Shown: positions 53,001 through 64,000, counted from the stretch's first letter. The stretch is DNA of 64,000 bases from Mesostigma viride (GCA_009746045.1 RPFO01001928.1:1-64000); one strand, 5' to 3'. The notes: generated from the sequence alone by a model not told the origin. Numbers and translations: made by a program.

Positions 53001-53999
53001 AGCCTTGTGGCACGCCTTGTGCGCGTGCGTGTGTGTGCAGGCGAGCAGGGTAGGGCCTTGCGGCACGCCTTGTGCGTGTGCGTGTGTGTGGGATGTGCGT
53101 GTGTAAACGGGAGGAAGGGAGAAAGGGGTGGCGGGAGGATGCCAGGCGCTTGGCCCCTCATCATTGCGTTCGGCTCAACATGTCACGTGTGTGCCTGCCT
53201 CGTACGTAAGGCCTCCAGCAGGTGCCATCGGGGGCCAGTGTTGGTTCATGCGTTAGCGGGCAGCAGGGTCAACTGTGTTAGGGGTGGGATGCACCCTGAC
53301 GGTGCCCTCCCTTTGTGCGCTACTCCCCCTTGCAGGGTGGAGTGCGGCCACCTGTTTGAGGAGAGCGCGATCAAAGAGCTGCTGAGGAGGCAGGCGACCA
53401 CGCCCTGCCCGATATACGGTATGTGAGCCCCCCCCCCCCCCCCCCCCCCCCGCAGTGTCTGGTTGGTGGCCCACCGCACGTGTGACACGTTGTGCATGGT
53501 GGACGTGGCCCTTGTGCGTGTGCGTGCGCTTGTGCCGACGATGAGGGTAGATGTTTTGTGTGCGGCTGCGCAGCCGCATGCATCCCAGGGGCCCACGTAG
53601 GCGACTGTGGACTGTGGATAGGCCACAAGTGACCAGCAGTGGATGCATGCTACAAATATTCGGCGAATCCAACCATAGAAAAAAGCAGTCGCCATCGTGT
53701 TGCGGCCATGCATGCACTGAGTCTCCTTTGCGTGCCATGGCTTGTCATGGCTAAGTTGGCGACGGTCGCTCACCCTGTGCCTTTTCCGCTCTCTTCTTTC
53801 CCCTTGATGGTGGCCTGTGCCCCCATGCCACCCTGCCCCTGGGCACCTGCCCCCCACACCAGGGTGCCGCGTGAAGCTGACCAGGGAGGGCATCGAGCTG
53901 GCGCGTGACGTGGCGCGGGAGAACAAGCGCAACGGCTACAAGCCGGTGGCCCACGCCTCAACGCAGGCGCGCGAGCACGTGGACGTGGAGGATGTCTGA
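47087..53999 (+). CDS. NSE2: NSE2/MMS21-like SUMO E3 ligase of the SMC5/6 complex
   Basis: Modelled exons: 47087-47236, 47820-47903, 48634-48747, 49677-49781, 51897-52027, 53336-53418, 53863-53999, about 267 residues (human homologue ~250). The first exons are helical (TNKLKQRRDNHKTLIE, NLRVAIDSIGESAACMEKHQ, VDKLKDCLHQLARAEYEVED), fitting the SMC5-binding coiled coil. The last three exons make the SP-RING: IKCPVSLKEISTLQRPMR, then VECGHLFEESAIKELL, then CPIYGCRVKLTREGIELARD, with the expected Cys/His spacing of this family. In the nucleus the protein SUMOylates targets and supports DNA repair. Splice phases agree throughout. The first exon is inferred; an alternative ATG at 47706 would add a hydrophobic start and looks less likely. 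Introns hold very large repeats. Confidence 0.85.
50219..51713 (+). repeat. 1.5-kb CCT/CCCT polypyrimidine tract
   Basis: Uninterrupted mix of CCCT and CCT units in NSE2 intron 4, with pyrimidines only on the plus strand. All three frames stay open (Pro/Ser/Leu repeats; Arg/Glu/Gly on the other strand), which explains long spurious ORFs of about 590-640 codons. Confidence 0.97.
52070..53090 (+). repeat. 41/53-bp minisatellite in NSE2 intron 5
   Basis: About 22 units built on GCAGGCGAGCAGGGTAGGGC followed by CTTG and a (GT)n-like part. The long form adds CGGCACGCCTTG. It starts about 45 bp after the donor at 52028. Confidence 0.95.
53429..53452 (+). repeat. Poly-C run
   Basis: About 23 C, 11 bp after the donor of NSE2 intron 6. 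Confidence 0.95.
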
Positions 54000-54437
54000 T
54001 GACCCTTAGGGGGAGGACGTGGGACGAGGTGGACGGCGTCTGGTGACGGGGAGGACGTTGGCCGGGCGGCCGGCAAGGCATGACATGTGTGCTGCGGCCG
54101 CACATGGATGCCTACAAGACAAGCACGCAGAACCACATGGAGGCTAAGTACTGCACTCAGGATACTGGCAGGGCCCCGACCACAGGAAATTCAGGCTACA
54201 CATGTGTGTGCATGTGTCTGTGGCAATGGTCTAGGAGGACCCCTGCAATCTGCCTGGGGCTACGCCTGGGGTTGTTGTTGTGACCCCTCCCACGCCCTTC
54301 CTGTAGCGACTGGCGGTATATCCAGTGAAGGGAAGAGATGTGTGGTTTTCGCGCAGGCTCCAGAGATAGCCACGACCGGCCTGGCTGATCTGGGCACGTG
54401 CTTACTCTGTAGGTGTGACACTACAGTCATTACCGCG
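54000..54437. other. Region 3' of NSE2
   Basis: Presumed 3' UTR then unassigned sequence up to the LINE remnant; no gene recognised. Confidence 0.5.
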
Positions 54438-54625
54438 GGCAAGCCACCCCCCCCCAAGAGGAAGGGGCGTTTTGCTGAGTAGTGTAGTTAGGATTTTATA
54501 GACTAGATAGCTTAGAGTTAGGTTAGTTCGATTACGCGGCTTCCTCCACCTCCACCCATCAAGGAATATGTGATACATGATCTCCCAACGGAGGCATGTA
54601 ATAATTTAATTTAATTTTAATTTAG
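54438..54625 (+). pseudogene. LINE ORF2 last codons, 3' UTR and tail
   Basis: Ends GKPPPPKRKGRFAE, stop 54480-54482. UTR GTTAGGTTAGTTCGATTACG, hairpin TCTCCCAACGGAGG (54581-54594), then a TTTAA tail. Confidence 0.88.
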
Positions 54626-54639
54626 GTAGGTGCTGGAAT

Positions 54640-54820
54640 ACATAGTGGTGTGCAGGTGCCCTTTGTGCACCCAGAGCAGGTGTAGTTTACACCCTACCCT
54701 TGCAGGAAGTAGCCCAGAGTGTATTAACAGCCATATGCCCCTTCTCAGGGATATGTGCTACATATACTCCCAACGGAGTTATGTTCCAATTCAATTCAAT
54801 TCAATTCAATTCAAGGCGAG
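54640..54820 (+). repeat. LINE 3' UTR, hairpin and AATTC tail
   Basis: Contains CACCCAGAGCAGGTG, hairpin ACTCCCAACGGAGT (54766-54779) and (AATTC)n to 54818. Only the 3' tip of the element is present. Confidence 0.88.
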
Positions 54821-54821
54821 A

Positions 54822-54996
54822 GCACAAAGCCCTGCCACACACCCTTCTGCAAAGGGCATGGTGGCGTGGTCCCGTAGGAAGTGCGCACCGAGGTGGTGGA
54901 CCCTTCATACAGGTTGCGGATGACAGCAATAAGGGGGAGGGGGATCCAGAACAGAGCTCTATGAACAGAGCTAGCTCTATGAAAACGTACAATCAA
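54822..54996 (-). pseudogene. LINE RT fragment, minus strand
   Basis: Reads IAVIRNLYEGSTTSVRTSYG then PPCPLQKGVWQGFVLSP, the RT segment just before the YADD palm, abutting the plus-strand tail at 54820 in opposite direction. Confidence 0.8.
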
Positions 54997-55129
54997 TTAA
55001 TTTATTAATTAGATAAATCCTGTAAAGAAAATATGTAAACCAGCATAAGTATGTGTTGTATTGATTATAAATGTAATGCTTATAAAGCTTTGCAAAAAAA
55101 TGTACTGCCATGCGCTTTACTGAGTAGAG

Positions 55130-55965
55130 TAGCTAGCATGACAGCTTAGATTAGAGTTAACCATGCAAGGTCGCCCACAAGCCGTCCACTGACCCCAGCT
55201 CACGGCGCTGCAGACCGTGGTGCAGTTTTCTGATGCACATGCCGCCCTTTTATACTCTCTCGCCTTGACCAGGTGGAGGGCAAGTGCGGCCTGCTCGAAG
55301 CCATCACCGCCCAAACGAGGCCCTGGCCGAGCAGCCTGGTCGGGGAGATCCGGCGACGCAGACGGCCACCATCGCTGCCCAGCCCACCCGGCAGGCAGAT
55401 GGCAGCCTCTCGCCGCACTCCTACGCGGACCTAGTACTGCGGTCAGCGACCACCTCGGACACGGACGCCAGATCGCCACGAAGCTGCAGGAGATATCAGA
55501 AGCCCGAACCGCCGATCGAGCAGAAGAAATCGAGGACACCGCACCCGCGCCCGCCGCCAATATGCAGAGTCGTGCTGCGTCGCTTCACCCAGCCGGCAGG
55601 GGACTCGGACAGTCTCAGTTGTTGAGGCCGGGCTCAGGAGCAAGCTCCTGGCCGGCCCATGCAACTGGACCGGCTCGATGGTGAAGTAGAGCTGCGTGGG
55701 CACCGCCTTCCCCATTCACGGGAAAAGGTGACACCGCCCCCCACCAGTCGATTCTGCTTACCTTCAGCTCTATATGGAGGATAATGTCTGTTCCTCTCTC
55801 GCTGCACGATCCAGTTGCACGACCTCCCCTGGACGCTGGATGACGAACTGACCGCACCTGCAGCAGCAGCAACGCAGCCTGTGGCCGGAGTACCTCTGGC
55901 CGCCACGTAAGCAAGACCCCAAGAAGCCCACAGTGTTCTTACGGTGTAAGGGGCGGAGTTGAATA
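55130..55965 (+). pseudogene. Diverged LINE ORF1 remnant
   Basis: Recognisable by DGEVELRGHRLPHSREK, WTLDDELT and EYLWPPRKQDPKKPTVF, which parallel the ORF1 C-terminal domain at 31678-32910, after a helical LQEISEARTADRAEEIED piece. Frames shift and stops intervene. More diverged than the other copies. 54997-55129 and 55966-56159 are unassigned. Confidence 0.6.
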
Positions 55966-56159
55966 GCCTCTAGCAATTACTTTTTTAGTAGGCCATTTAC
56001 TATTATTGGGTGACATCCTGCTCAGGATGTCGACACTCGACCTGCATAAGCAATAATTGGCCGATAAAAAGTATAATGGCTAAAGTGCTTAATTTGCGCG
56101 AAATATTAGGCGGCTCCCTTGACTAGGGCCGCTCTAATCATCGAATTACTAATTCGATA

Positions 56160-57884
56160 TTAACCCTTAATTTGTACTGAGTCCGTTTTCGTGGCGCCAG
56201 TTGAACTCGCGCCACTCTAACGGACTGAGTTTGTGGCAGAACCAGGCGCCGCGCCAAAAATAATTCAACGGTCAAACCTGGGGGGATCGAAAGATCTAGA
56301 TGTAAGCTTTGCCTGGCACTATTCAGACCGTACTTTGGACAACTGGCCAGGGAGATATACTCAATCAAAGCTGGGGGGGTACCATGGTCAAACGGGACCG
56401 ACGTGAATGAAAATAATTGACGTCCGCGGCTATGGCGGTGCAGGCAAATGACTGGTACGAGAGCATGGCTTGGAATTTTGAACTCAAATCTTGTAGTAAT
56501 TATCCTTGAGTGTTATAAAGGTTATATCTCTGGCCGTGAAGCGTCTGGATGTGCGCAAGTATGTCTCTAGGTTCTAATCGGTGCGGCAGATCCTGTCAGC
56601 GGTCAGGCGGTGACAGTGCGTATGCTACCTGTTGTTCGGCAGCAAACGTCCATATATTTGCGCGTGGATAGACTTGCTACGTTATTCTTGACATGTTTTA
56701 TTAGCGATGACGGCCAGGAAAGGTTCGAGGCTATGTCCGTGAGGTGGGAGTGATGGCTCCCGCACAGCAGGTAATCTGCGGTTTCGACCTGGTACGTATT
56801 AACGTGTTAGCGTTTATACATTACAGTACCAAGTCGTCCTATCGTTTATAAACTAGTTGTAGACATGTAATCGATGGTTTTTGCTTGTCGTTTTGTTGCT
56901 TTAGTGCTTGTACGCGTTCGCTCGTGATGGTTGGGGAATACCACTATGTCACGCAGATTTTGGACCAGATTTGATTGCTATTAGCTGAGGCTTCAACGAA
57001 ACCAGTGAAGTAGCGTTTGGTATTGTCTCTAAACATGGTGGGCTTGATAACGGGATGCTTTTCCCTGCACAGACATAGCGAGACAAGTGGTTTTCTGGCC
57101 AGCTCTAGGCATTGCTTCTTGGTTTGCTGGCCCAAGTTATCCTTCTGCTTGTGCGTCCATAATGCATGCAAGAAACATGAATGGCCAGGGCCTGCTTGCA
57201 CGGAAGCATAACCAGGTTAGTTCTTTTGTTTTTTCTATCATTGCCAATCATTGGAATTGCTTTACAGTGTGTTGGATGCATTGATAATGTAGCTCCTTGT
57301 GAACCCGTTATACGCTTGGTTTGGGGCCTTGGCACAAGCTTTATACTTGTTGTATAGCATGATGTTGTGACTTTAAAGCTGGAAATGTGTTTGGGAATCC
57401 ATGTGTGGCCATCTATGATGTTTTGTGCCACGTTGGAATTGAATGCCTATACGGTAGTGCTAGCAAGACACCCCAAAATAACTGCACCCGTTATAACGGT
57501 CTGAGCTATTTTGGGCTGTATGCTAGCTAGCCTGTGCAGTTCTATGGCATGTCATGTTGTGAATGCATCTATGGCATGCCTGTGATTATCTTAAACTCCC
57601 CTCAAAGGGCCAGGGTCGGCAGATTTTGAGAAATGGTCCATATTGCATTATATATCTCTTGAACCCCATATGCACCGTACCCCCTTGGGGGGGGTGCTAT
57701 TTATAGCAGCTGTGGGGCATAGATATGTGACCAATGACATGACCCCAAAGTTATTTGATATAAAAGCATCCTTGGTTCCAAGGGTGGGCCAGAAAATGTT
57801 ATTTGGCTAGATACTCTCATACTTACTAAGATGCCCATACTCAGTCCGTTCTGGCGGTTCCAGTTGACACAATTGAAGGGTTAA
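56160..57884. mobile_element. Second piggyBac-like, TTAA-flanked non-autonomous element
   Basis: TTAA at 56160-56163 and 57881-57884. Inward the ends read CCCTTAATTTGT and, reversed, CCCTTCAATTGTG. Both ends carry the subterminal motif ACGGACTGAGT (56220-56230; reversed at 57839-57849), and the left end has an extra reversed near-copy at 56176-56186. The ~1.7-kb interior has no transposase; short ORFs there lack motifs. Confidence 0.65.
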
Positions 57885-58035
57885 AATTCCTGTAAGGTTC
57901 GACATCTACCTCATGCGCATGCGGTGATTAAATAGGCCAGCCGCCTGATCCCGCTAAGCCGCTACCTTATCTTATAATTGCTGTCCCGGCACGAGGTTTC
58001 AAACGCACCTGCGCCTCACATGCGCGCTCTAGCCA

Positions 58036-58243
58036 TATCAAGGAGACAACCAGCGCAGGCCAGAAATCGGGAGAATCCGGACCATGGTAGCTCGAGCCTG
58101 CCGTTATCTTGTCCGCGTGTTCGAGTCGTTCAGGATGATGAAGATGAATGGTGATGGAAATGTGTATCCTTGTGCATTGAAATTATGGCTGGCTTACGTG
58201 TAGAGCGACTAGATGACCTAGACGGTGGGGCCGGAAACAGCAT
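58036..58243 (+). mobile_element. SINE-2, full copy
   Basis: Same ends and box-A/box-B-like motifs as 28443-28650, with a few substitutions. 57885-58035 and 58244-58588 are unassigned. Confidence 0.7.
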
Positions 58244-58588
58244 GCTTGATCAGGGCGTGTGTTTCGAGCCTAACTGGCCGGGAGTGTCTAGTGGTGAGCA
58301 CCATTGCTGCGATCGCTCTCCCACCATTTACGAGGAAATACCCGCAAATGGAAAACCACTGAAAAGGTAGCTAGTCAGTCATCACGTTAGCCCTGCCATG
58401 ATTCCAAACGTCCAAGAACTGCACACGGTGCAAAGGCAAAAAGCTGGAGGACAGCACTTTCAAATGTGCGGCGGGAACCAAAAATAAATGTCTGTAATAA
58501 AAATATATGTCTAGTAGTACTCCTACACACAGATCTCGAGTGATTTATCTAGTACCAAATCCGAAAGGCTTGCATCACTCCCCGGACA

Positions 58589-58790
58589 GGAGAACTTTTG
58601 CGGATGACTGTAGGTGTAAGTTGGCGATGCCATGGTAACCGGAGACGTCCGTCCTATAGTCAGCAAAATTGGTGCGAGAGGTCCCCAGTTCGATTCCGGT
58701 CGGATTCATTTGCAGATCGCGTTTTCCGCGTTTTCCGCGGCCCGGCACTGAACGCAAAGGTTTTCACCTTTGCGGAGTGTCTGATCAGAA
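58589..58790 (+). mobile_element. SINE-1, second copy
   Basis: Matches 715-910 reversed. It shows CCTATAGTCAGCAAAATTGG (box-A-like) and GTTCGATTCC (box B) about 30 nt later, then the 3' end GAGTGTCTGATCAGAA. AATATATGTCT occurs right after it and also at 58500-58511, so the true 5' end may lie further left. Confidence 0.72.
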
Positions 58791-58798
58791 TATATGTC

Positions 58799-58895
58799 TG
58801 TACGTGTTCCGTGCCCTCAAAGAGGGTGGTGTCATCGGCGTCAATGATTTCCGCTAGCATTATCTCCGTGTCAGCCCCGCCGTGCCAGTACCATG
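58799..58895 (-). pseudogene. LINE RT palm fragment
   Basis: Minus strand reads WHGGADTEIMLAEIIDADDT, TLFEGTEHVQT, matching 35970-36060. The catalytic YADD has become DADD. SINE-1 abuts it. 58896-59307 is unassigned. Confidence 0.85.
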
Positions 58896-59307
58896 CAGTT
58901 GGCGACTGGCACCCCGGGTTCCCGCACACAGCGATCGAGCAAACCGCTTCAAATGCGCACCTGAATCATTACGTATAGTCAACCACAATAATGATCAGGT
59001 ATATGGTGAGACCCACAGATTGCCAGATCTACCCCATTTACGGTGTGCCGAGCTATGGATGCCGAGAATGCTCATAACTTTTGACTCCGGGCATGAAATT
59101 TGGTCGGGTAAATTGCAACAGACTCGCTTTTTGATGACGAACACGCTGATCTAATTTTTGGCAGCCATCGCCCCGGATTTCGCAAGTTATCGCCAGCGGC
59201 CTGCCCAGCAGATATCGCTATTTTTCTGCACGATATGGCGGCCGACCACGCACGTGAACCGTGTGCCTGCGCCCCCTGCCATCGTCTAGGTGCTATTCAA
59301 CGTAGCC

Positions 59308-60542
59308 ATGGAGGTCGGACCCGCATCGTCGTCAGCTCTTGCTGCCGAATCTATTGATGCCCAGATTGCTGCAAACAAAGTCCGGCCCACGACATTGTCG
59401 TCGCCAAGAACGCCGCTATAACAAGCGAACCAAGACTTCGGCAGCGACTTCGGAAGCAACTCCGATAGTGGCTGAAACCTCCTTGCCGGACTCCATTTCT
59501 TCCTCATTCTACATGCCAGACAAGCGTTTGAGCCTGGACGACATCGCTGTCTTCCTCGGCTTCAGCGACGCCGAAGTGCTAAACGTGCTGAAGCTCCGCA
59601 ACGAACACGACGCCCCGATTCGCCACCCTCGCAGCGGCCAGGTTCTGGACGCTCCTTCGGATCGGTGGCCTGAGTGGGAGCCCAAAGATTGCCGTCTTGC
59701 TTGTCTTATTTCGTGCTGCCCTGAACTTGTCGAGCTGCCGGCGACGCCCATCGCCAGGCCAGCCGGCCCCGCGACCGATCTTACCGTGCTGCTGCAGGAC
59801 CTCGCACCGTCAGTTTACGACCGTGCAGGACGACATTAAGGTCCTGAAGGCGACGATGCTGGAGCTGAAGACCTGAGCCATGGCAGCCCCTGCCAAAACT
59901 ACCACGTTTGCTGATGTCACCGGCAAGCAGCTGACCACCATCGTTCAACAGGCGGCCAAGTCTGTGCACAGCTACCGCTGCGGTCACCCAGAATGCAGTG
60001 CAGCAACGCCAACGCAATATGGTAATCAAAGGATTCCAGAAAGGCGAGGCAGCACAGGAGACAGCACACTCACTTGCCGAGGAGCTGCGCGGCCCAGCGT
60101 TTCTGGGGAAGCTGCAGCTCCAGAACCGTGTTGCCGGCATTGAACGTGCCATTCGGCTCGGCCAGGCCCTCTGGGCCTGGTCGTCGTCACCATGGCCTCC
60201 ATGCACGACAAACGCCTCGTGCTGGGAGCACGTCGTCTGCTCCAGCACGGTGACTTCAGCCTCGACGAGGACTACACACCGGCTCAACTGAAGGCGAGGA
60301 GCGCGGTGTGGAACAGCACCATCGTCCAGGAGACCAAGAAGCTCGAGACCAAGAGTAAGCGCATTAAGTTGCGTCTGCTTCAGGATGGCTCCTTTGCAGT
60401 ATTCTTTGATGGGAAGCAGATTACAGGTGTTCCGATTAACACCCCCGGAGCGGAGTCTCGTCAGGTGTCTAGCCAGAAGGGTGCTGCCTCTGTTGGTAGA
60501 CTGTCAGTAGGTAGACAACCTTCCTCGTCGGCTCGCGACTAA
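59308..60542 (+). pseudogene. L1-like ORF1 of the long LINE, frame-shifted
   Basis: ATG at 59308 (MEVGPASSSALAAESID), a stop, then a long frame through LSLDDIAVFLGFSDAEVLNV. More shifts follow to RQRNMVIKGFQKGEAAQET (RRM-like start) and KRLVLGARRLLQHGDFSLDE, DYTPAQLKARSAVWNS, DGSFAVFFDGKQI (C-terminal domain), ending TAA/TAG near 60542. Same coiled-coil/RRM/CTD plan as the ORF1-only elements but a distinct sequence. It precedes ORF2 by about 170 bp, so this LINE carries both ORFs. Confidence 0.75.
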
Positions 60543-60715
60543 CAGGCTTCGGGGACAGCCTCTAAACAGCCCCGTTCCACTACCATGCCTCGACCTAACC
60601 GTCGGGTGAAAGCCATGGTGGTGCCGGTATTTCGGGCTACAACCTCATCTGTCAACTGTCAGATTCGTAAAACCCAACGTTTGCTAGATTACCCACGCCT
60701 CGGCGTTGTGCAATC

Positions 60716-63700
60716 ATGGCCCCAACCCCGAATACCCCAAGCCGGCATATGAAGCGGCAGGCTCGCATCCTACGCTTGCAGGACAAAATAAATGCGATGA
60801 AAAGCACTATTTCCTCCGCTTCCCTTCCCCCCTCCGTTCCACCCCCACCTCCATTCCCCGCCGCATCCACCCCCATCATCCATCGCCGTTCTCCCCTGGT
60901 GGGCCAGCAGGCATCCTTGGCCCTTGCCACTTTCAACACACGCACATTGCTATAGCAGATGACGACCATAGCTGCCGGGTAGAGGAGCTTGTCGCATTTT
61001 GCATTGCACATCGTGTATCTATTCTAGGCGTGCAGGAGCACCGTCGCCTGGCAGGTCACTACAATACGCTTCCGCGGACACCTTTTTCAGCGGGGAAAGT
61101 GCCCCCGGGCTTCCGGGGCAAATTCAGCAAGCGCTGCGGAACTTAGATACTAAAATTTCGTTTTTGGTTCGTACCGTACAGCCAATCATTTTGCGCCCGG
61201 ATCAAATTGTGATCTGGACACTGAACACGAAAATTTCAGCGGAACGTACGAAACACCAACGCAACTACAGAAATTTTTCAGTGACGAAACTGTAGTACCG
61301 TGTACCCAAGCAAAATGTAGTAGGACTTCGCTAAATTCACGTTCGGAATTTTTCCCCGCAAGATTCCCCCGCAAGATTCCCCCGCACGATTCCCCCGCTA
61401 GGTTCAGGCTCCAGTCGATGCTCGCCAAATGGCGCAAAAAAAGAAACATATGTTAAAATCAACGGTGCGAATCCTCGTTACCGCTCGGGTAACATTCTCA
61501 CTCATTTCGCGTCTCCTACGAACCGTATTGTAGTGGTGCCATTTGGCACGGTGAGCACTAAACGCCTTGCAGGCGGTTGGCGTTTCTACTTCGCTGGAAG
61601 TGGGACGCCAGGCCAAGGTGGTGTTGGTCTTTTGTGTCGCCGTTGGCAGTTGCTAGCCTCAGTACGCTTAAGTTTCTAACACCACGCCTTATGGTAGCAC
61701 ATTTCACCTCCGTCGAGGGGCGGTCTAAGCACCACCTCACGGTGGGGGTGGGCTATGCACCCCATAGTGGTCTACCTGAGTCGGAGCGCCAGGAGTTCTT
61801 CGAGTCTTTGCATAGCCTTGAGGGGGTCACTCCGGCCCGCCACTTTTTGGTTATGCTGCTCGACGCCAATGCCACGCTCCCCGTGGGCACTGCTGGCAGT
61901 CGCTTTGCGCCTGCTGACACGGAAGCTAACAACAACACTCCCCTGTTTTCTGCCTTTTTGCGGGATAGCGGGATGGTTGCTGTCAACTGCCACTTCCAAC
62001 GGCCCTCACAGGACTTGGTCACTTTTCGTGGCCCTTAGTAACGGCCGTCAGGCCTGTTTGGACTACGTGGTGGTACGGCAGCCCAGGTGCACCTCGGCTA
62101 CTGGACGCCCGAGTGTTTGACACGCCCACGGTGTGCTGTGACCACGGGCTGGTGCGCGCGACCCTTCGGCTCCGGTTCCACGTCCCCGCGCGCCGCGCCC
62201 CAGCCAGTGGTCCGCCCTGACTGCATGGTCTGCTCTACGCCCGGTCAGGGGAGTTCCTGAGGACTGGACGGACGCGGCCGAGCACGAGCGGAACCGGTGC
62301 CGACGGGAGTACCTGTCGGCCCTGGACGCCCGGGCGGACGTCGACGAGCTGGACAAGGGTGCCCCCAACGCCGCCATTTTTGCGGGCTTTGCGGCCCGTG
62401 CCCCGTTGCTGTCGGCCCGGCACCTGCCGGTCATGCCCCGCCGCCGCCCCGGCCCGCTCTACCGCCAGGACCCCAAGGTCTTGGCCGCCCGGCACCGTCT
62501 CAAGCGTAACCGGGACCCGCTGCAGAAACCAGTGCTCAAGGCCGCCCTCGATCGTGGAGGCCTACGAGCATGCTCAGGACGCGGAGGCGGCCCGCAGTGC
62601 ATCGCGGATGCCAAGGCCTGCCAGGCTCGCAACCTGAGGGCAAGGACATGTGGTACCACCTCGACCGGCTCGGCGGCCGGCGGCAGCGCACCCCGGTGGA
62701 GCACACGGGGGACGGCACGGCGCCGGTCAGCCTTGACCGCTGGTTGGCCCACAATGTTTCCTTGACCGGTGGGGCTCGCGCCCCCCCCCCGCCGCTTCAC
62801 CCCGAGACGGCCGCCCGGCCGCCTCGGGGTCGCCGGACCCCCGCCGCCGCCAGCGCCCCCCTCCTCGGCCGCGGACTACCAAGTCCCCGCCTTGCAGGAG
62901 GGCTGCCTTGCCACTGACGACGTCGTCCCCCCCTTCACTTTGAAGGAATTGGACGGCGCCCTTGAGCACTCGCCTGCGGTACGATGCGGCGGTCGGTGCC
63001 GACCACCTTTCTGCTGAGCTGCTGAAGACCCCTGATCCGGCGGTTAGGGATCTTCTGCTGGCGTTCTGCAACCCTGTCCTGCTCTCTGACGAGCCTCCGC
63101 CTGCTGAGTGGCAGACGGCCATCTGCGTCATGCTGTACAAGAAGGGCTCTGCTGCTGACCCCGGTAACTACCGGGGTGTCTGCCTCCAGAGCACCGCGCT
63201 GAAGGTCTTCATGCGCATGATGCTGCACAGGCTAGTCCGCGCCGCGCTGGACCCACACCTGCATGGGTGAGTCTCAGATGGGTTTCCGTCGTGGTCGTAA
63301 CATTGTCATGGCTGTGTTTGTCGCGCGCCGGTTGATGGAGGAGGTGCGTCGCCTTCCCCCTGACAGTTTGCCGCTGGTGACTTCATTTTTGTTGACTATA
63401 TCAAGGCCTTTGACACGGTTCTCTGGGAGGCTGTTTGGGCCATCCTAGCTCTGGATCGGGTGCCACCTGCGTTTATTGCTGCCATTCGCCGACTGTATGA
63501 GGGCTCACAGGCAGTAGTGCGGACTGCGGAAGGCACCGCACTCCACCATTCCCCCTTCACCACGGGGTGTGGCAAGGTTGTGTCCTGTCCCCATACCTGT
63601 TCATTATTGTCGTGGATCACGTCATGCGCCGGGCACGTGCGCGCTTTACTGCTCTTAAGGGGTTCGAGCCAGGCTTGGACATCCTTAACGTGAAAGAGCA

Positions 63701-64000
63701 CGGCGGGGTTAGACCTGGTTAGCGCCTTGCCGAACTGATTTATGCGGATGACACCACCCTCATCGAGAGCCCCGAGCACATTCAGACCTGGCTGGACTGT
63801 CTGGGCCTGGAGGCGCGGGCGGTGGGGTTGGAGATTAGTGTCAAAACTGAGGCGATGGTGATTGCAGGGGCCGCCTCCAGTACACCACCGCTGCCGCGCC
63901 TGCTCGACGTACGGGACGGAGGTCCCGTTCCGCGACCGCTTCAAGCTGTTGGGGAGCTGGCTTCCTGACACCGCCGACGATGTGGACACCCGCATCGGCC
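60716..64000 (+). pseudogene. LINE ORF2: APE endonuclease and reverse transcriptase, truncated by the window end
   Basis: Starts near ATG 60716. The endonuclease shows LATFNTRTL, VSILGVQEHRR, then an apparent ~450-bp insertion (61080-61550) with stops and a 12-bp repeat. It resumes at GGWRFYFAGSGTPGQGGVGL, GVGYAPHSG, VMLLDANATLPVGTAGSRF, ACLDYVVVR and CDHGLVRAT. RT from ~62960: VGADHLSAELLKTPDP, PGNYRGVCLQSTALKVF, QMGFRRGRN, DYIKAFDTVLWEAVW, WQGCVLSPYLF, and IYADDTTLIESPEHIQ near 63740, after an in-frame TAG at 63721 where the copy at 13.9 kb has a Tyr codon. Several frame shifts. The 3' half beyond 64000 should resemble 14200-14930. Confidence 0.88.

Noticed and set aside
52010-53164. Long His/Thr/Ala/Cys-rich minus-strand ORFs
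   Set aside because: Created by the GT-rich minisatellite; several frames open equally.

Overview
The window looks like nuclear DNA of a eukaryotic alga, probably of the green lineage. Its two host genes are GC-rich, have many GT-AG introns and carry algal or plant-type proteins. One is a hybrid histidine kinase with a degenerate plus a true receiver domain, as in plant receptors. The other is a small SUMO ligase of the SMC5/6 complex. No bacterial operon, rRNA, tRNA gene or CRISPR array was seen. The species cannot be named from the sequence alone. Most of the 64 kb is transposable elements, many nested.

Layout. 253-11166: a complete Ty3/Gypsy chromovirus with LTRs of 844 and 637 bp, a TTCAC target duplication, and gag, pol with a C-terminal chromodomain, plus two extra reading frames. 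One extra frame is a small ORF before gag that resembles the hybrid-binding domain of RNase H1. A tRNA-like SINE sits inside the 5' LTR. 11.9-14.9 kb: broken LINE pieces. 16.74-17.04 kb: a MITE. 18.36-25.13 kb: the hybrid histidine kinase gene (five exons modelled). 26.25-26.94 kb: a MITE with long inverted ends. 27.0-37.0 kb: LINE ORF2 fragments and ORF1-only elements that share a 3' hairpin and short-repeat tails. 37.15-46.70 kb: a TTAA-flanked piggyBac-like unit with a core-deleted transposase and a near-identical 2.46-kb inverted repeat around a 1.77-kb spacer. 47.09-54.00 kb: NSE2/MMS21 (seven exons modelled), with a 1.5-kb CCT/CCCT tract and a 41/53-bp minisatellite in introns. 54.4-58.9 kb: LINE and SINE debris and a second TTAA-flanked element. 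59.3-64.0 kb: a degenerate two-ORF LINE (L1-like ORF1; APE endonuclease and reverse transcriptase) that runs off the window end.

How the parts relate. LINE ORF2 copies and ORF1-only copies end in the same 14-nt hairpin, whose outer base pair varies but stays paired in most copies, followed by 4-5-nt repeat tails. This suggests one reverse-transcription machinery serves several RNAs, including ORF1-only passengers. The piggyBac-like unit has five 24-nt 8-8-8 palindromes near its ends, candidate transposase sites. Host introns carry GGGTAGGG-type minisatellites downstream of 5' splice sites; in the kinase gene the repeat duplicates the donor itself in frame. All functions are inferred from motifs read by eye; no database search was possible.
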